Positions 27,091 through 37,195 are shown, counted from the first letter of the stretch. The stretch: DNA of 64,000 nt from Cellvibrionaceae bacterium 1162T.S.0a.05 (GCA_000964245.1 LANB01000001.1:3971501-4035500), one strand, 5' to 3'. Numbers and translations are program-made. Notes: generated by a model not told the origin, from the letters alone.

Positions 27091-27642
27091 ATGATAGTAA
27101 AACGTGTAGTAGGTGGCGCATTAAACATTGTATTGCTGGCTGTTTTGGGCGCATGTGGCGGTGGTGGTTCTAATGGCGACGGAGGCAACAACGGAAGCTC
27201 TTCCTCCTCTTCAGGAATGAGCTCTTCAAGCTCTTCTTCATCCTCTTCATCCGGTGGTGGTAGTAACAATACCAGTCATAACGCAGGTCAAAACTGTATG
27301 ACGAGCTCCTGTCATGGTGAAGGGGGAGACGGCCAACGATTTACCGTCGCCGGTACTATCTACAGTTCAGGAAGTTCACCGCAAACAAATGGGTTGGTGC
27401 GTTTGTATGTCCACAATACCAACACGCTCCTCGTCTCTTTGACAACCGATGATAGCGGCAATTTTTATACTTCAGAAGAGGTCTCCGCTTTAGTGAGACA
27501 ACCTGGCTCAGCGGGTGTAGAGGGCGTTGACCCGGAAATCGAAGGGCCCTCCGGGCAAATCAGTGCCATGCCCGGGCTGATCACTAACGGTTCCTGTAAC
27601 GGCTGCCACGGCAATGGCAATGGCGTACTGAGGATTAACTAA
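27091..27642 (+). CDS. Poly-serine lipoprotein with two haem-type motifs
   Basis: The 183-residue protein has a lipobox (LGAC, lipidated Cys22), a Gly/Ser linker to about residue 60, then a small domain bearing CMTSSCH (CX4CH, 69-75) and, near the end, CNGCH (CXXCH, 169-173). CX4CH is a known but rare c-type haem attachment motif, so one or two haems are expected. The central part (about 86-125) looks like a beta-sandwich carrying GLVRLYVHNTNTLLVSLTTDDSGNFY-like text (GNFYTSEE). The gene ends 15 bases before the sugar dehydrogenase gene, so it is probably its electron-transfer partner. GGAGATGAGG precedes the ATG. Confidence 0.75.
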   Translation: MIVKRVVGGALNIVLLAVLGACGGGGSNGDGGNNGSSSSSSGMSSSSSSSSSSSGGGSNNTSHNAGQNCMTSSCHGEGGDGQRFTVAGTIYSSGSSPQTNGLVRLYVHNTNTLLVSLTTDDSGNFYTSEEVSALVRQPGSAGVEGVDPEIEGPSGQISAMPGLITNGSCNGCHGNGNGVLRIN

Positions 27643-27657
27643 CCAGAAGGAAAGACG

Positions 27658-30075
27658 ATGAAAGGCTACTCGCACTCACTTGCAGTAATCCTGGTATGTT
27701 TTTTATTCACGGGCTGTGGAGGCGGTAGCTCTTCGGAGGATGATACAAGTAGCAGTGCATCATCGGCCTCTTCATCGTCCAGCACTTCCAGTTCCAGCAG
27801 CAATTCAACAAGCAGTGCATCTTTCAGTTCTACGTCGACAAGCACTTCTTCAAGTTCATCATCTAGTTCGTCCTCAAGTTCCGCCTCTTCCTCGTCGAGT
27901 ACGTCCTCAGGCGGAGGCGAAAGTGGCTTATCAGTAAGGCCAGACAACACGCAATGCCTCGCTGGCGACGCACCCGCAAACACCGCCTCGATTGATACAC
28001 AAGCGGCATTCCCCTCTCTTTCAGCAATGTCCAGCCCGACGCTTATTCTGCAAGTGCCAGGGGATAACAGTCAGTGGTATGCGCTTGAACAAGCCGGAAG
28101 AATTTTGCGTTTCAACAACACCGCATCCGTAACAAATTTTTCCGTTGTCGCCGACTTGAGAAGTCTCGTTAACGACAATTCCGATGTGGGCGAAAGTGGT
28201 TTGCTGAGCATGGCTTTTCATCCCGACTTTGCCAGTAATGGCGAAGTCTTTTTATTTTACCAGGTAGACGAACCCGACGGTTCCTGTTGTGTTTCACGTC
28301 TCTCGCGTTTTACCAGTGCCGATAACGGCGCAAGTATCGCAGCAGCCACCGAAGAAGTGCTGATCGAGTTTACCAACCCTTATAACGATCCTTCCGATTT
28401 TGAAAATCATTTTGGGGGTCACCTCGGCTTTGATAACGATGGCCTGCTTTATCTCACTATCGGTGATGGTGGCAATTCGGGAGACCCCGATAATCGCGCA
28501 CAAAATACCAGTAATCTTTGGGGTTCCATGTTGCGCATTAATGTTGACAGCGGGTCGCCCTACAGTATTCCTGCAAGCAATCCCTTCGCCGAAGACGACG
28601 ATCTTTTGTGCGTTAACGAAGCCAATATGAATGCAAAAGCCCTCGCCGGTACTCAGTGTCCGGAAATTTTTGCCTGGGGTTTACGCAACACCTGGCGCTG
28701 GTCCTTCGATGCCGCCACAGGTGATATCTGGGCGGGCGATGTCGGCCAAAACAATTGGGAAGAAATTTCGCGAATTCAATTGGGTGGCAATTATGGATGG
28801 CGCATTCGCGAAGGTGCGCATTGCCATAATCCGTTTAACAATTGTCAAACAGCCGGTTTAATTGATCCCGTTGCCGAAGTTCAGCACAACACATTTTCCT
28901 CTATCACGGGCGGCTACGTTTACCGCGGCAGCAATATTCCAGCACTCGTGGGCACCTATATTTTTGGCGATTTTGTCAGCGGCCGAATTTATTCTCTTGT
29001 GCCGGACGGTGACGGTGGCTGGGAAATTGACCCCATCGACAATGACACCGGGTTTAATATTTCGACATTTGCGCAGGATCAGAATAACGAATTGTATTTA
29101 GTCAATTACAGTGGCGGTGCTGGCCAACAAATCATGCGTTTTATCGACAACAGTGGTGGCAGCACTTCAGGCGTTCCCGCCCTGCTTTCGGAAACAGGTT
29201 GCGTCTTGGCAAGTGATCCAACTCAGGCTTCAGATGCCATGGTGCCCTATTCCATACTTGCGCCCTTCTGGTCCGACAATGCCCTAAAAAGTCGTTGGCT
29301 CGCCTTGCCCAATGGTGAAAGCATTAGCGTGAATGCAGATCAGGATTGGGAATTCCCGGTGGGCTCAGTGTTAATGAAAAACTTTGAACTCAATGGTGAA
29401 CTCATCGAAACCCGTTTATTAAAACACCACAACAATGGCGCGTGGGCGGGTTACAGCTATAAATGGAATGACGCCGGCAGCGATGCAGAATTAGTCGTCG
29501 GCGGCGAGGTCGTTGAGATTAATGACCAGGATTGGATTTACCCAAGCGGTGGTCAATGCCTGGAATGTCATACTGCAGCGGCAGGAAGAACCCTCGGTCT
29601 TGAGACCCTGCAAATGAACAAGGACCATGTATATGCGAGCACGAGTACAAGCGCGAATCAAATCACGACCCTCGAAACCATCGATATGCTCAATGAGGGT
29701 GCCTCCACTATAGCCCTTGTTGACCCTACAGACACCTCAGCGAACCTGAACGACCGTGCTCGCAGTTGGCTACACACAAATTGCGCCCAATGCCATCGCC
29801 CGAATGGTGCCGGCAATATCAATATGGATTTACGTTTTGCTACGGCCTTCAGTGAAATGAACATTTGTGATGTGAATGCACAAAACGGCGATATGGGAAT
29901 GAGCGGCGCACGCCGTCTGGTACCAGGCGATCCGGCGTTGTCGCTCATCCTGGCGCGCATGAGCCTGCGCGGCACGGCCAATCAAATGCCGCCTCTGGGT
30001 TCATCGCTGGCGGATGAAGCGGGTATTGCGCTTATCAATGCCTGGATTTCCAGCCTGGAGAGCTGCAATAATTAA
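27658..30075 (+). CDS. PQQ-type sugar dehydrogenase lipoprotein with cytochrome c region
   Basis: The 805-residue protein has a lipobox (FTGC, Cys20) and a serine linker to about residue 92. A beta-propeller of the soluble glucose/sorbosone dehydrogenase type (about 100-500) includes GESGLLSMAFHPDF, GGHLGFDNDGLLYLTIGDGG and FAWGLRNTWRWSFD. The C-terminal part has two CXXCH sites, CLECH at 634-638 and CAQCH at 709-713. The enzyme would oxidise a sugar or aldose outside the inner membrane and pass electrons to its own haems. The substrate is unknown. It is the second gene of a two-gene operon, closed by a strong terminator. Confidence 0.88.
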   Translation: MKGYSHSLAVILVCFLFTGCGGGSSSEDDTSSSASSASSSSSTSSSSSNSTSSASFSSTSTSTSSSSSSSSSSSSASSSSSTSSGGGESGLSVRPDNTQCLAGDAPANTASIDTQAAFPSLSAMSSPTLILQVPGDNSQWYALEQAGRILRFNNTASVTNFSVVADLRSLVNDNSDVGESGLLSMAFHPDFASNGEVFLFYQVDEPDGSCCVSRLSRFTSADNGASIAAATEEVLIEFTNPYNDPSDFENHFGGHLGFDNDGLLYLTIGDGGNSGDPDNRAQNTSNLWGSMLRINVDSGSPYSIPASNPFAEDDDLLCVNEANMNAKALAGTQCPEIFAWGLRNTWRWSFDAATGDIWAGDVGQNNWEEISRIQLGGNYGWRIREGAHCHNPFNNCQTAGLIDPVAEVQHNTFSSITGGYVYRGSNIPALVGTYIFGDFVSGRIYSLVPDGDGGWEIDPIDNDTGFNISTFAQDQNNELYLVNYSGGAGQQIMRFIDNSGGSTSGVPALLSETGCVLASDPTQASDAMVPYSILAPFWSDNALKSRWLALPNGESISVNADQDWEFPVGSVLMKNFELNGELIETRLLKHHNNGAWAGYSYKWNDAGSDAELVVGGEVVEINDQDWIYPSGGQCLECHTAAAGRTLGLETLQMNKDHVYASTSTSANQITTLETIDMLNEGASTIALVDPTDTSANLNDRARSWLHTNCAQCHRPNGAGNINMDLRFATAFSEMNICDVNAQNGDMGMSGARRLVPGDPALSLILARMSLRGTANQMPPLGSSLADEAGIALINAWISSLESCNN

Positions 30076-30085
30076 AGTAACCATT

Positions 30086-30122
30086 AGAGAAAGCCTTACA
30101 CGCTAAGTGTAAGGCTTTCTCT
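30086..30122. terminator. Bidirectional terminator between the dehydrogenase and exbD genes
   Basis: AGAGAAAGCCTTACAC and its exact complement form a 16-bp stem with a five-base loop. It begins 11 bases after the dehydrogenase stop and reaches the last base of the convergent exbD stop codon. Plus-strand continuation is CTCAATCG without a T-run; the stem itself contains the TTTCT/AGAAA ends. Confidence 0.75.
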
Positions 30123-30520
30123 CAATCGCTAAAAGAAATCAGGCTCACCTGCCCGCCATGAATTTCTCTTACAGCATCGGCCACCCAAACAAAACTGGCA
30201 GTCGAAGCATTTTCATGCGCACGTAAAACAAAGCTTGCATCATTGTTTTCGGCCTTTTTTTGCGCCAATAGCGCTCGCAATGCGCGCTTATCGATCTTGC
30301 GGCCTTCAAGATAAAACTGCTCATCTTCATTCACAGTGATCACCACAGAAGCAGTTACGCCAGTTTGTTTTACGTTGCCTTGCGGGGTGTGAATCGCCAA
30401 ACTTTTCTCGGAAATAAATGTTGCGGTCACCACGAAGAAAATCAATAGAATAAAAACCACATCTAACATCGGTGTGAGATCAACTTCCGCTTTCGTATCT
30501 TCCTGTCGCTTCTTATACAT
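30122..30520 (-). CDS. exbD: ExbD/TolR-family energy transducer subunit
   Basis: ExbD, with ExbB, uses the proton gradient to drive TonB. The protein has a short cytoplasmic N-terminus, one membrane helix (about 18-38) with the proton-pathway aspartate in DLTPMLDVVFILLIFF, and a periplasmic domain. ATG at 30520 is preferred over an upstream GTG that lies inside the GGAG ribosome-binding site. No exbB or tonB gene accompanies it, so it is an orphan copy in this window. It may serve the TonB-dependent receptor at 34 kb. Confidence 0.9.
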   Translation of the reverse strand: MYKKRQEDTKAEVDLTPMLDVVFILLIFFVVTATFISEKSLAIHTPQGNVKQTGVTASVVITVNEDEQFYLEGRKIDKRALRALLAQKKAENNDASFVLRAHENASTASFVWVADAVREIHGGQVSLISFSD

Positions 30521-30550
30521 AAGCACTCCAATATCATGAAAGAAAACCGC

Positions 30551-30697
30551 TTATTCGGGCTCTACCTTATCGGGTTCAACCAAGGTGCGGTCATCTATAT
30601 GATCAATGGTAAGTCGTGATGGCGAATCGCTTACCCTCAGGATATGCTGAGGTTTGACAGGTTCAATAATCGGGCCAACAACAAACGACAGAATCGC
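30551..30697 (-). pseudogene. Possible ORF remnant upstream of exbD
   Basis: A 48-codon minus-strand frame runs from just after a TAG (30698-30700) to TAA at 30551. It reads like protein (a hydrophobic AILSFVVGP start, then Pro/Glu-rich EPVKPQ and VEPDKVEPE) and ends 30 bases before exbD. It has no ATG, GTG or TTG start. It may be the tail of a disrupted operon gene, or chance. Confidence 0.25.
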
Positions 30698-30730
30698 CTA
30701 TAATTGCCGCCAATTGTCGGAAACCAGTTT

Positions 30731-31363
30731 ATGCACGAAATTGCGGAATATTTAAAAATTATTGTCGGGCTATTGGCCATTCTCAACCCTATTGGCGCCA
30801 TTCCGGTTTTTATCAGTCTGACAACAAATGAAAGCCCGATGCAGCGGCAACACACCGTAAACCTCAGTGCCTTCGGCGTGCTCTGTGTTTTGTTGGTGTC
30901 CCTGTTTTTTGGTGAAGCCTTACTGCGTTTTTTCGGAATATCAATCGACTCTTTCCGTGTGGGCGGTGGGATTTTGGTCTTGTTAATGGCCATATCCATG
31001 CTCCAGGCCAAGACCAGTCTGATTAAACAAACCGATGAAGAAGTCAGTGAATCTCTCGCCAAGGAATCTGTTGCCATTGTGCCACTTGCAATGCCGCTGC
31101 TGGCTGGGCCGGGAGCGATCAGTGCCGTTATTCTCGCGGCACATAAATCTGATGGTTTGATTGACTATGCGGCCGTTGCCATTGGCATTGTCATTCTTAG
31201 CGCTATTGTTTGGCTGACTTTAAGAATTGCTCCGTGGTTGGCCGCACGCATTAGTGCGACCGGTATCAATATCTTTACCCGAATCATGGGCTTGATTCTG
31301 GCGGCAATTGCGATTGAGTATATCGCGAATGGTTTAAAAGGCTTGTTTCCGGCTTTGAGCTAA
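30731..31363 (+). CDS. MarC-family inner membrane protein
   Basis: The protein (210 residues from ATG 30731; a TTG at 30704 is also in frame) has six predicted hydrophobic segments. It shows the MarC/UPF0056 signatures LLAILNPIGAIPVFISLT near the start and PLAMPLLAGPGAISAVI in the middle. The transport role of the family is not settled; the historical link to multiple antibiotic resistance has been withdrawn. It is divergent from exbD. The 156 bases to the convergent GH3 gene show no clear terminator. Confidence 0.92.
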   Translation: MHEIAEYLKIIVGLLAILNPIGAIPVFISLTTNESPMQRQHTVNLSAFGVLCVLLVSLFFGEALLRFFGISIDSFRVGGGILVLLMAISMLQAKTSLIKQTDEEVSESLAKESVAIVPLAMPLLAGPGAISAVILAAHKSDGLIDYAAVAIGIVILSAIVWLTLRIAPWLAARISATGINIFTRIMGLILAAIAIEYIANGLKGLFPALS

Positions 31364-31519
31364 GCATTTTTGAAATTCACCTTGCTGTCAGCATCAAAGA
31401 ATTGAAAGTCAGTAACTTCCCTCACCGCCGGAGTTTTATCGAAAACAAAATCAGACCTCCTTGTCTGGCCTTACCTCTAAAAACATCAAATTAAAAACCC
31501 AAATAAGTAAAAAACAGGA

Positions 31520-34123
31520 TCAATCTGATGAAGAAGCCTGATAACGAATGCTATAAATTTCAATATCCAGCTCACCGGTAGAGAAGATTTCAAACTCAGG
31601 AGACTTAAGTTGTGCTGACAGTTCTGGAGTAATCGGGTCTTCCTTATCAAAAACAAGTTCCAGTGTTGACCATTCACCAACAGCCAGGTTATTCAACTGA
31701 CCGCTGATATCCTTAGCATTTCGGCAAGAGTTAGAACCGCCTTGATTACACCCGAGGGAAACAACAACAGATCCTGTTGGCATGGAATGTAATTTAAGTT
31801 CAAGAGTCATCTTTCCTTTCTGTTTCTCGATGGGCACAACTACTGGTGTGCCACTTTTTGATTCAATCCGAAATCCTGCATACCCATTGCTGGCAATAGT
31901 GATGCGACGCGTATCTTCCTGCACCAGGCGGTCAGTTGTGCGATAACGCAGAGCACCAAGTTGATGCGTATTTGAGTTCACTACTAGCTGCTCATTACCG
32001 GAAAAAAGTTTCAAATCAAAGGCCTTGTTAAGTGCGCCTGCATTTAGAAAAGCCTGTGTATCGCCCTCGTTCTGCTGAATACTTTTCTCTTCGGGTAAGG
32101 TATCTGCCAATTTATTTTCATTGCCGTAACGCAATCCGAAACCATAGGGGAGCAAAGGCTCATAGTGTTTATCAAAGCGATTTACGATTTGATTTGGCGT
32201 CTTTGGCCAGGAGAACGAAAGCTTTCCCTTGAAATCATAATTCTTTTTCCCATTTTTTTTCGCGAGAATAACATCCGCAATTCCCTGCCCTTCCGAACCT
32301 GGCAACCACGCTGCGACAAAGGCATCTGATACGTTAAGTTCCGGGTTTACCCACATCGGTCGACCACTGATAAAAATCGAGACGACTGGAATGCCTGCTT
32401 GCTTTAATGTTTTCAGCAAGGCGAGATCACTCTTCGCTCCGGGTTGATATTCAAGCGTGTCGCGATCGCCTTGCCCTTCTGCATAGGGCTCTTCTCCAAA
32501 AACAACTATCGCCACATCCGGTTTTTTCTCAAAACTGCCATCAACCGCAAGTGTCACAGTTCCACCTGCCGCCAGTACTTGCTCTCGTATTCCAGCGTAA
32601 ATTGACGTCCCTCCGGGAAAATCCTCATTGGTGTTACCTGTTCCTTGCCAGGTGATTGTCCAGCCTCCCGACTGTTTGCCAATATTATCTGCGGCGTCTC
32701 CGGCGACCAGAATATTCAATTTGGGATTGAGGGGTAACAAAGGTTTATCGCCGTACACATTTTTATTTTTAAGTAAGACAAGGGATTCTCGCACTGCTCT
32801 GCGAGCCACTTCGCGATGTGCCGCAGCGCCGATGAGTTCCACCTTCCCCGAAAAAGGGCGTTTCGCCGGGCTGGGTTTTGTAAATAAACCCGCGCGCACT
32901 TTGACACGTAAAATACGGGTGACCGCATCATCGATACGCGCTAGAGGAATTTCGCCACTGCGCGCCTGCTCAAGCGTATTGTGGTACAGCGTTTTCCAAT
33001 CACCGGGCGCCATGTAAATATCCAGCCCGGCATTTGCGGCTTGCGGGCAACTGCCTGCGTTGCAGTTTTCTACCTGCCCGTGCCCGTTCCAATCACCCAC
33101 AACGAAACCATCGAAACCCATTTTTTCTTTCAAGACATCCGTTAACAAATAGCGATGGCCGTGTAACTTCTCTCCGTGCCAACTGTTGAACGAAGCCATT
33201 ACAGACTGTGCACCTGCGCTCAAACCACCCACATAGCCCTGTGCATGAATATCAAAAAGTGCCTGTTCTGATGCAAGGTTATCGCCCTGATCAACCCCCT
33301 TTTCTGTTCCACCATCACCAACAAAATGCTTCACCGTACTGATGACATGTTGATCATTGAGAAAATCCTTTTTTGCATGGCCTTGTAAACCTTTTACAAT
33401 CGCGGCTGCATAGTCTTTAAGGATTTCCGGGTCTTCAGAATAACTTTCGTAGGTTCGGCCCCAGCGATCATCTCTGACTGTGGCAACGGTGGGCGCGAAA
33501 ACCCAGTCAATACCCGTTACCATCACTTCGGTTGCGGTTATCCCGGCGATGTCTTCGATAAGCTGTGGATTGCGCGCTGCACCCAGCCCGATATTGTGAG
33601 GAAACAAGGTCGCCCCTATCACATTGTTGTGCCCGTGAACGGCATCGGTTCCCCACATTGTGGGAATTGTTGAACCATCGAGAGAATCATCGATGGATGC
33701 CTGATACATCGCATCAGCTAACTGAATCCAATCCGCTACGGACGCATGTTTATTATTTCCCGGAAAGGCGCCACCGCCATTGAGATAAGAGCCGAAACCA
33801 TATTGCCGCATTTCCTCAACGGTAATATCACGGATTTCAGGCTGGATCATTTGTGCAACTTTTTGCTCAAGCGTCATCATCGCAAGTAAATCGCGCACCT
33901 GCGCTTCAACTTTTTTATCTTTTTTTACAGCAATATCCAATGTTGGCCAAATATCACTATTGCCGCGCGATTGTTCTGAGGCCAAAGTGCCCGAAGCCAG
34001 GAAAATAGAGGAAAAAGAAAAAAACAAAAAGGGTAAAACACAAGACCGTAACAGGTCTCTCGAATATCTTGGCTTCTTCAAAATGAAAATTCGGAAACAG
34101 GAAGCCAGTACTGTAAAACTCAT
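31520..34123 (-). CDS. GH3 beta-glucosidase with C-terminal carbohydrate-binding-like domain
   Basis: This protein of about 867 residues has an N-terminal hydrophobic export segment and the two-domain GH3 fold. Conserved segments are WGTDAVHGHNNVIGATLFPHNIGLGA, KHFVGDGGTEKG and GFVVGDWNGHG; the last holds the catalytic nucleophile Asp (about residue 344 from this start). The C-domain contains VVFGEEPYAEGQGDR and SIFISGRPMWVNPEL. The last 150 residues form an ExoP-like beta-sandwich as in 1,4- and 1,3-beta-glucosidases. ATG 34123 has AAGAG upstream and is preferred over TTG 34165. As the last gene of the GH16-TonB receptor-GH3 set, it would release glucose from imported beta-glucan oligomers. 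Confidence 0.92.
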   Translation of the reverse strand: MSFTVLASCFRIFILKKPRYSRDLLRSCVLPFLFFSFSSIFLASGTLASEQSRGNSDIWPTLDIAVKKDKKVEAQVRDLLAMMTLEQKVAQMIQPEIRDITVEEMRQYGFGSYLNGGGAFPGNNKHASVADWIQLADAMYQASIDDSLDGSTIPTMWGTDAVHGHNNVIGATLFPHNIGLGAARNPQLIEDIAGITATEVMVTGIDWVFAPTVATVRDDRWGRTYESYSEDPEILKDYAAAIVKGLQGHAKKDFLNDQHVISTVKHFVGDGGTEKGVDQGDNLASEQALFDIHAQGYVGGLSAGAQSVMASFNSWHGEKLHGHRYLLTDVLKEKMGFDGFVVGDWNGHGQVENCNAGSCPQAANAGLDIYMAPGDWKTLYHNTLEQARSGEIPLARIDDAVTRILRVKVRAGLFTKPSPAKRPFSGKVELIGAAAHREVARRAVRESLVLLKNKNVYGDKPLLPLNPKLNILVAGDAADNIGKQSGGWTITWQGTGNTNEDFPGGTSIYAGIREQVLAAGGTVTLAVDGSFEKKPDVAIVVFGEEPYAEGQGDRDTLEYQPGAKSDLALLKTLKQAGIPVVSIFISGRPMWVNPELNVSDAFVAAWLPGSEGQGIADVILAKKNGKKNYDFKGKLSFSWPKTPNQIVNRFDKHYEPLLPYGFGLRYGNENKLADTLPEEKSIQQNEGDTQAFLNAGALNKAFDLKLFSGNEQLVVNSNTHQLGALRYRTTDRLVQEDTRRITIASNGYAGFRIESKSGTPVVVPIEKQKGKMTLELKLHSMPTGSVVVSLGCNQGGSNSCRNAKDISGQLNNLAVGEWSTLELVFDKEDPITPELSAQLKSPEFEIFSTGELDIEIYSIRYQASSSD

Positions 34124-34207
34124 AATGCTTACTCTTGGGATGTTTGAAAGGCTAAAAAATCTCAATACGGCTACCAGCGCTGTAACCGTATTGAGGAATC
34201 GTCGAGG

Positions 34208-37195
34208 CTAGAAACTGTAACGCGCGCCGAGGATGTAACGAGGACCATATTGGCCTGCATACAGGAATTGCTCCTCATAGCGGCCGAAATGCTGTTCGGT
34301 CTCGTTGTTAATATTGATTCCCTCAAAGAATACGGTCACTTCATCCGTAAGGTCGTAATTGATACTGATGTCCCACTGCCCAAAGGTTTTAGCAAATTGC
34401 GGAGGCGCATCGGATGAACCTTGATCCTGGCCCACGCCAATCAAGTATTCATCGCGCCAGGCGTAAGTCGCTTTCAAAGAGAGGCCATCTTTTTCATAGA
34501 ACGCTTGCAAATTGGCAGAATCACTCAAACCCGTTAATGGGGTTTGTTGTTCGAGGCTTTCTACATCGAACTCCACATCACCCTCTACCAGAGTGACATT
34601 CGCGCCCAAACCAAAACCTGTATCGCCAAACAAATGCTGTATAGCAATTTCAACACCATCTACGGTTTTTTCATCTTCGCTGTTAAAAGGGCGACTGATA
34701 TCCCAAACAATCAAGGGGTCATCTGTTGTGGGTTGAAGATAGCCCTGCTCATTGACCACGGCGCCATTCGCAACCATCTGCGCAAATATTGCATCGTTCG
34801 TTGCCTGCTCACCGTCTGCCTCCAGATCTGCGACAGCCTGATTCCAACGTGGCCCCTCGTAAATATCGTGGAAGCCGTCAAGCTGAACCGACACAATTTG
34901 ATTACCGATAAAATTCTTCACATCCTTTTTAAAGTAACCGATAGAGGCGTAGCTGCTTTCGTCGTAATAATATTCCAGGCTCAAATCGAAATTGGTTGAC
35001 TCAAATGGCAGCAGGTTTGTATTGCCTTCGCTACCGTTACGTGAACCCACCTTCGGACTGCCGGACAACTGACGAATGCTCGCCAGATTACCAAGCGGGG
35101 CACGCGTGATCGTTTTACCCCAGGAAAAACGGCCAACGAGGTCGTCCGTGATATCCATTTTAAAATCCATCATGGGTAAGAACACATCGTGCTCGCCTTC
35201 GGCCGTGTAGAAGTTTCCGTCACCGGATAAATACTGCATGTGCCATTCACTGCCGCCAAGCCACCACACTTCTGTGGGCACGTCTTGCAAGACGCGACTG
35301 GTCACCTCGGTTTCTTCATAGCGGGCACCCACATTGAGCTGAGTCGCCATGCCGGCAATATCAAAGCCCCATTGCGATTGCAAATAAATGCTGTTGGTGA
35401 CTTCCTCAACCGAGCCTTCGGTGTAAGTCCCCATAGGATGATATGCATCGGTATCAAAATAATCATCGCCACCCAATACATCATTGGTGAGAAAGGCTGC
35501 TGAGCGCGCAACCACTTCATCAAAACTAAAGGTGTAATAGTAATCCGGCGATAAATCGGCGCCGCCACCCGCAAACGCATCAAGGAAATTATCGGTGCTA
35601 TGTTGAGTAAACATTGAGTCCGGAAAAATTTCTGTCCACGAGGGGTTAAAACCAAAACCGCCAATCAAACCGCTCCAGGAATTCGACCCCCCCATGGCAT
35701 TTTCAGTTTGTGCGACACCAAACTTGATATTCTCCAGAGGGATATCAAAGCGGTTATTTTCCCAGGTACCGTGAAGTTGCAATTGCTCAACGGTGGCTTC
35801 GCCAGGCGAATGAATAAATTGGCTAAAGTGAGAATCAATTTCACCCGCTTGCAATTGGGTTGAACCATTTAACCAATGAATTTCCGCACTGGGAACCTCG
35901 CCGCTGCGGTAGTCATATATTTTAGTGACCAACTGATCCGAACCCAACACTAGCGACCCTGTGCCGCCAAGCCCGCCGTCCTGACCGTTGTCAATTTCAT
36001 TACTGGAATCGTGATAATCCAATTCCAGATTTAAATCGTCAAAGACTTGCCAATCGAGATTCAGACCGATGGATTTCGCTTGCACCTCAGTCGTATTGCG
36101 ATTCGCGGAGAAGGAACCATCGTTACCGCTGATATCGGTCCATATGGCCGTGCCGTTTTCATCCAGCACGTAAGCATTGATATTGCCGCCGTAATCGTTC
36201 CACATACCCCAACCGATCGCATTCATCCCTGTGATGGCTTGCGTCGCCGTGTAATCAACGGTGGCAATAAAATTGTCAGTCGCAGCATACTGCAAGGTCA
36301 GTTGCGCATTGTTGCGTTCGCGTTGAAAATCTTCAATGCCGTAGTTCATATCCCGTGGAAAAAAGTGATTCCCTATCGGTTCCCCTTCGTCATCAATCGG
36401 GCGGGGATCGATTGTTGTTTCCGGGTTCGGATCACTTGGCAACCCGACATTGGCTTGCCAGCCCTGAATGCGTGCATACTGTTTTTGAAAGTCGCGACGG
36501 TGGTGTGAAAAAGACAAGGCGACGCCAAGGCTATCATCCATAAACGTATTACTGTACACACCTGCTATTTCCGGTGTGACATCATCGCCCGCTTCGTTCG
36601 ATGTATCATGAATCGCCTTACCAGAAAGTGAAAATTTCTGGCCCGGTGACGACAGCGGTTTTAGGGTAACAATATTGACTGTTGCCCCCAAACCACCGGA
36701 GGCAAATTCTGCGCGCGCTGTTTTGTGTACTTCGAGTGTGTTAACCCCTTCTGAGGAAAGGTTTTCCAGATTATAAGAGCGCGTATTTCCGGTGCCGGGC
36801 ATTTGCCGGCCATTCAAGGTCAGCAAATTAAAATCAGGGCCGAAACCGCGCACTGTAATTTGGCTGCCTTCGCCGTTTGCCCGGCTAACGGAAACACCGG
36901 TAATACGCTGTAAACTTTCGGCGAGATTGGTATCGGGAAACTTACCCATTTCTTCAGCGGAAATTGCATCCATTACGCCGGAGGCCGAACGCTTTAAATC
37001 CATTGAGCGTGTCAGGCTGCCGCGAATACCAGTCACAATCACTTCTTCAACGGCTGTAGCTTGTGCTGTTTGATTTGAGGATTCTTGAGAAAAAACTGGT
37101 TGAATAAAGCCAACTCCCAAAGCGAGGGAAATTGCAAAAGCAAGGCGTGTTTTGGTTGTTGCCAACTGAGGCTTGATTAAAGGCATGTGTTTCAT
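34208..37195 (-). CDS. TonB-dependent receptor
   Basis: The protein of about 995 residues is an outer-membrane gated beta-barrel. After a signal peptide (LAFAISLALGVGFIQPVFSQ region) comes the TonB box VEEVIVTG, then the plug with DAISAEEMGKFPDTNLAESL and ITVRGFGPDFNLLTLNGRQM. A barrel of about 850 residues ends in the classic C-terminal aromatic, YSF. The plug text fits the large receptor group found in polysaccharide-using bacteria (TonB-Xanth-Caul type). ATG 37195 has AGGA five bases upstream; ATG 37222 is also possible. It lies between GH16 and GH3 genes, which suggests uptake of laminari-oligosaccharides. Confidence 0.94.
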   Translation of the reverse strand: MKHMPLIKPQLATTKTRLAFAISLALGVGFIQPVFSQESSNQTAQATAVEEVIVTGIRGSLTRSMDLKRSASGVMDAISAEEMGKFPDTNLAESLQRITGVSVSRANGEGSQITVRGFGPDFNLLTLNGRQMPGTGNTRSYNLENLSSEGVNTLEVHKTARAEFASGGLGATVNIVTLKPLSSPGQKFSLSGKAIHDTSNEAGDDVTPEIAGVYSNTFMDDSLGVALSFSHHRRDFQKQYARIQGWQANVGLPSDPNPETTIDPRPIDDEGEPIGNHFFPRDMNYGIEDFQRERNNAQLTLQYAATDNFIATVDYTATQAITGMNAIGWGMWNDYGGNINAYVLDENGTAIWTDISGNDGSFSANRNTTEVQAKSIGLNLDWQVFDDLNLELDYHDSSNEIDNGQDGGLGGTGSLVLGSDQLVTKIYDYRSGEVPSAEIHWLNGSTQLQAGEIDSHFSQFIHSPGEATVEQLQLHGTWENNRFDIPLENIKFGVAQTENAMGGSNSWSGLIGGFGFNPSWTEIFPDSMFTQHSTDNFLDAFAGGGADLSPDYYYTFSFDEVVARSAAFLTNDVLGGDDYFDTDAYHPMGTYTEGSVEEVTNSIYLQSQWGFDIAGMATQLNVGARYEETEVTSRVLQDVPTEVWWLGGSEWHMQYLSGDGNFYTAEGEHDVFLPMMDFKMDITDDLVGRFSWGKTITRAPLGNLASIRQLSGSPKVGSRNGSEGNTNLLPFESTNFDLSLEYYYDESSYASIGYFKKDVKNFIGNQIVSVQLDGFHDIYEGPRWNQAVADLEADGEQATNDAIFAQMVANGAVVNEQGYLQPTTDDPLIVWDISRPFNSEDEKTVDGVEIAIQHLFGDTGFGLGANVTLVEGDVEFDVESLEQQTPLTGLSDSANLQAFYEKDGLSLKATYAWRDEYLIGVGQDQGSSDAPPQFAKTFGQWDISINYDLTDEVTVFFEGININNETEQHFGRYEEQFLYAGQYGPRYILGARYSF

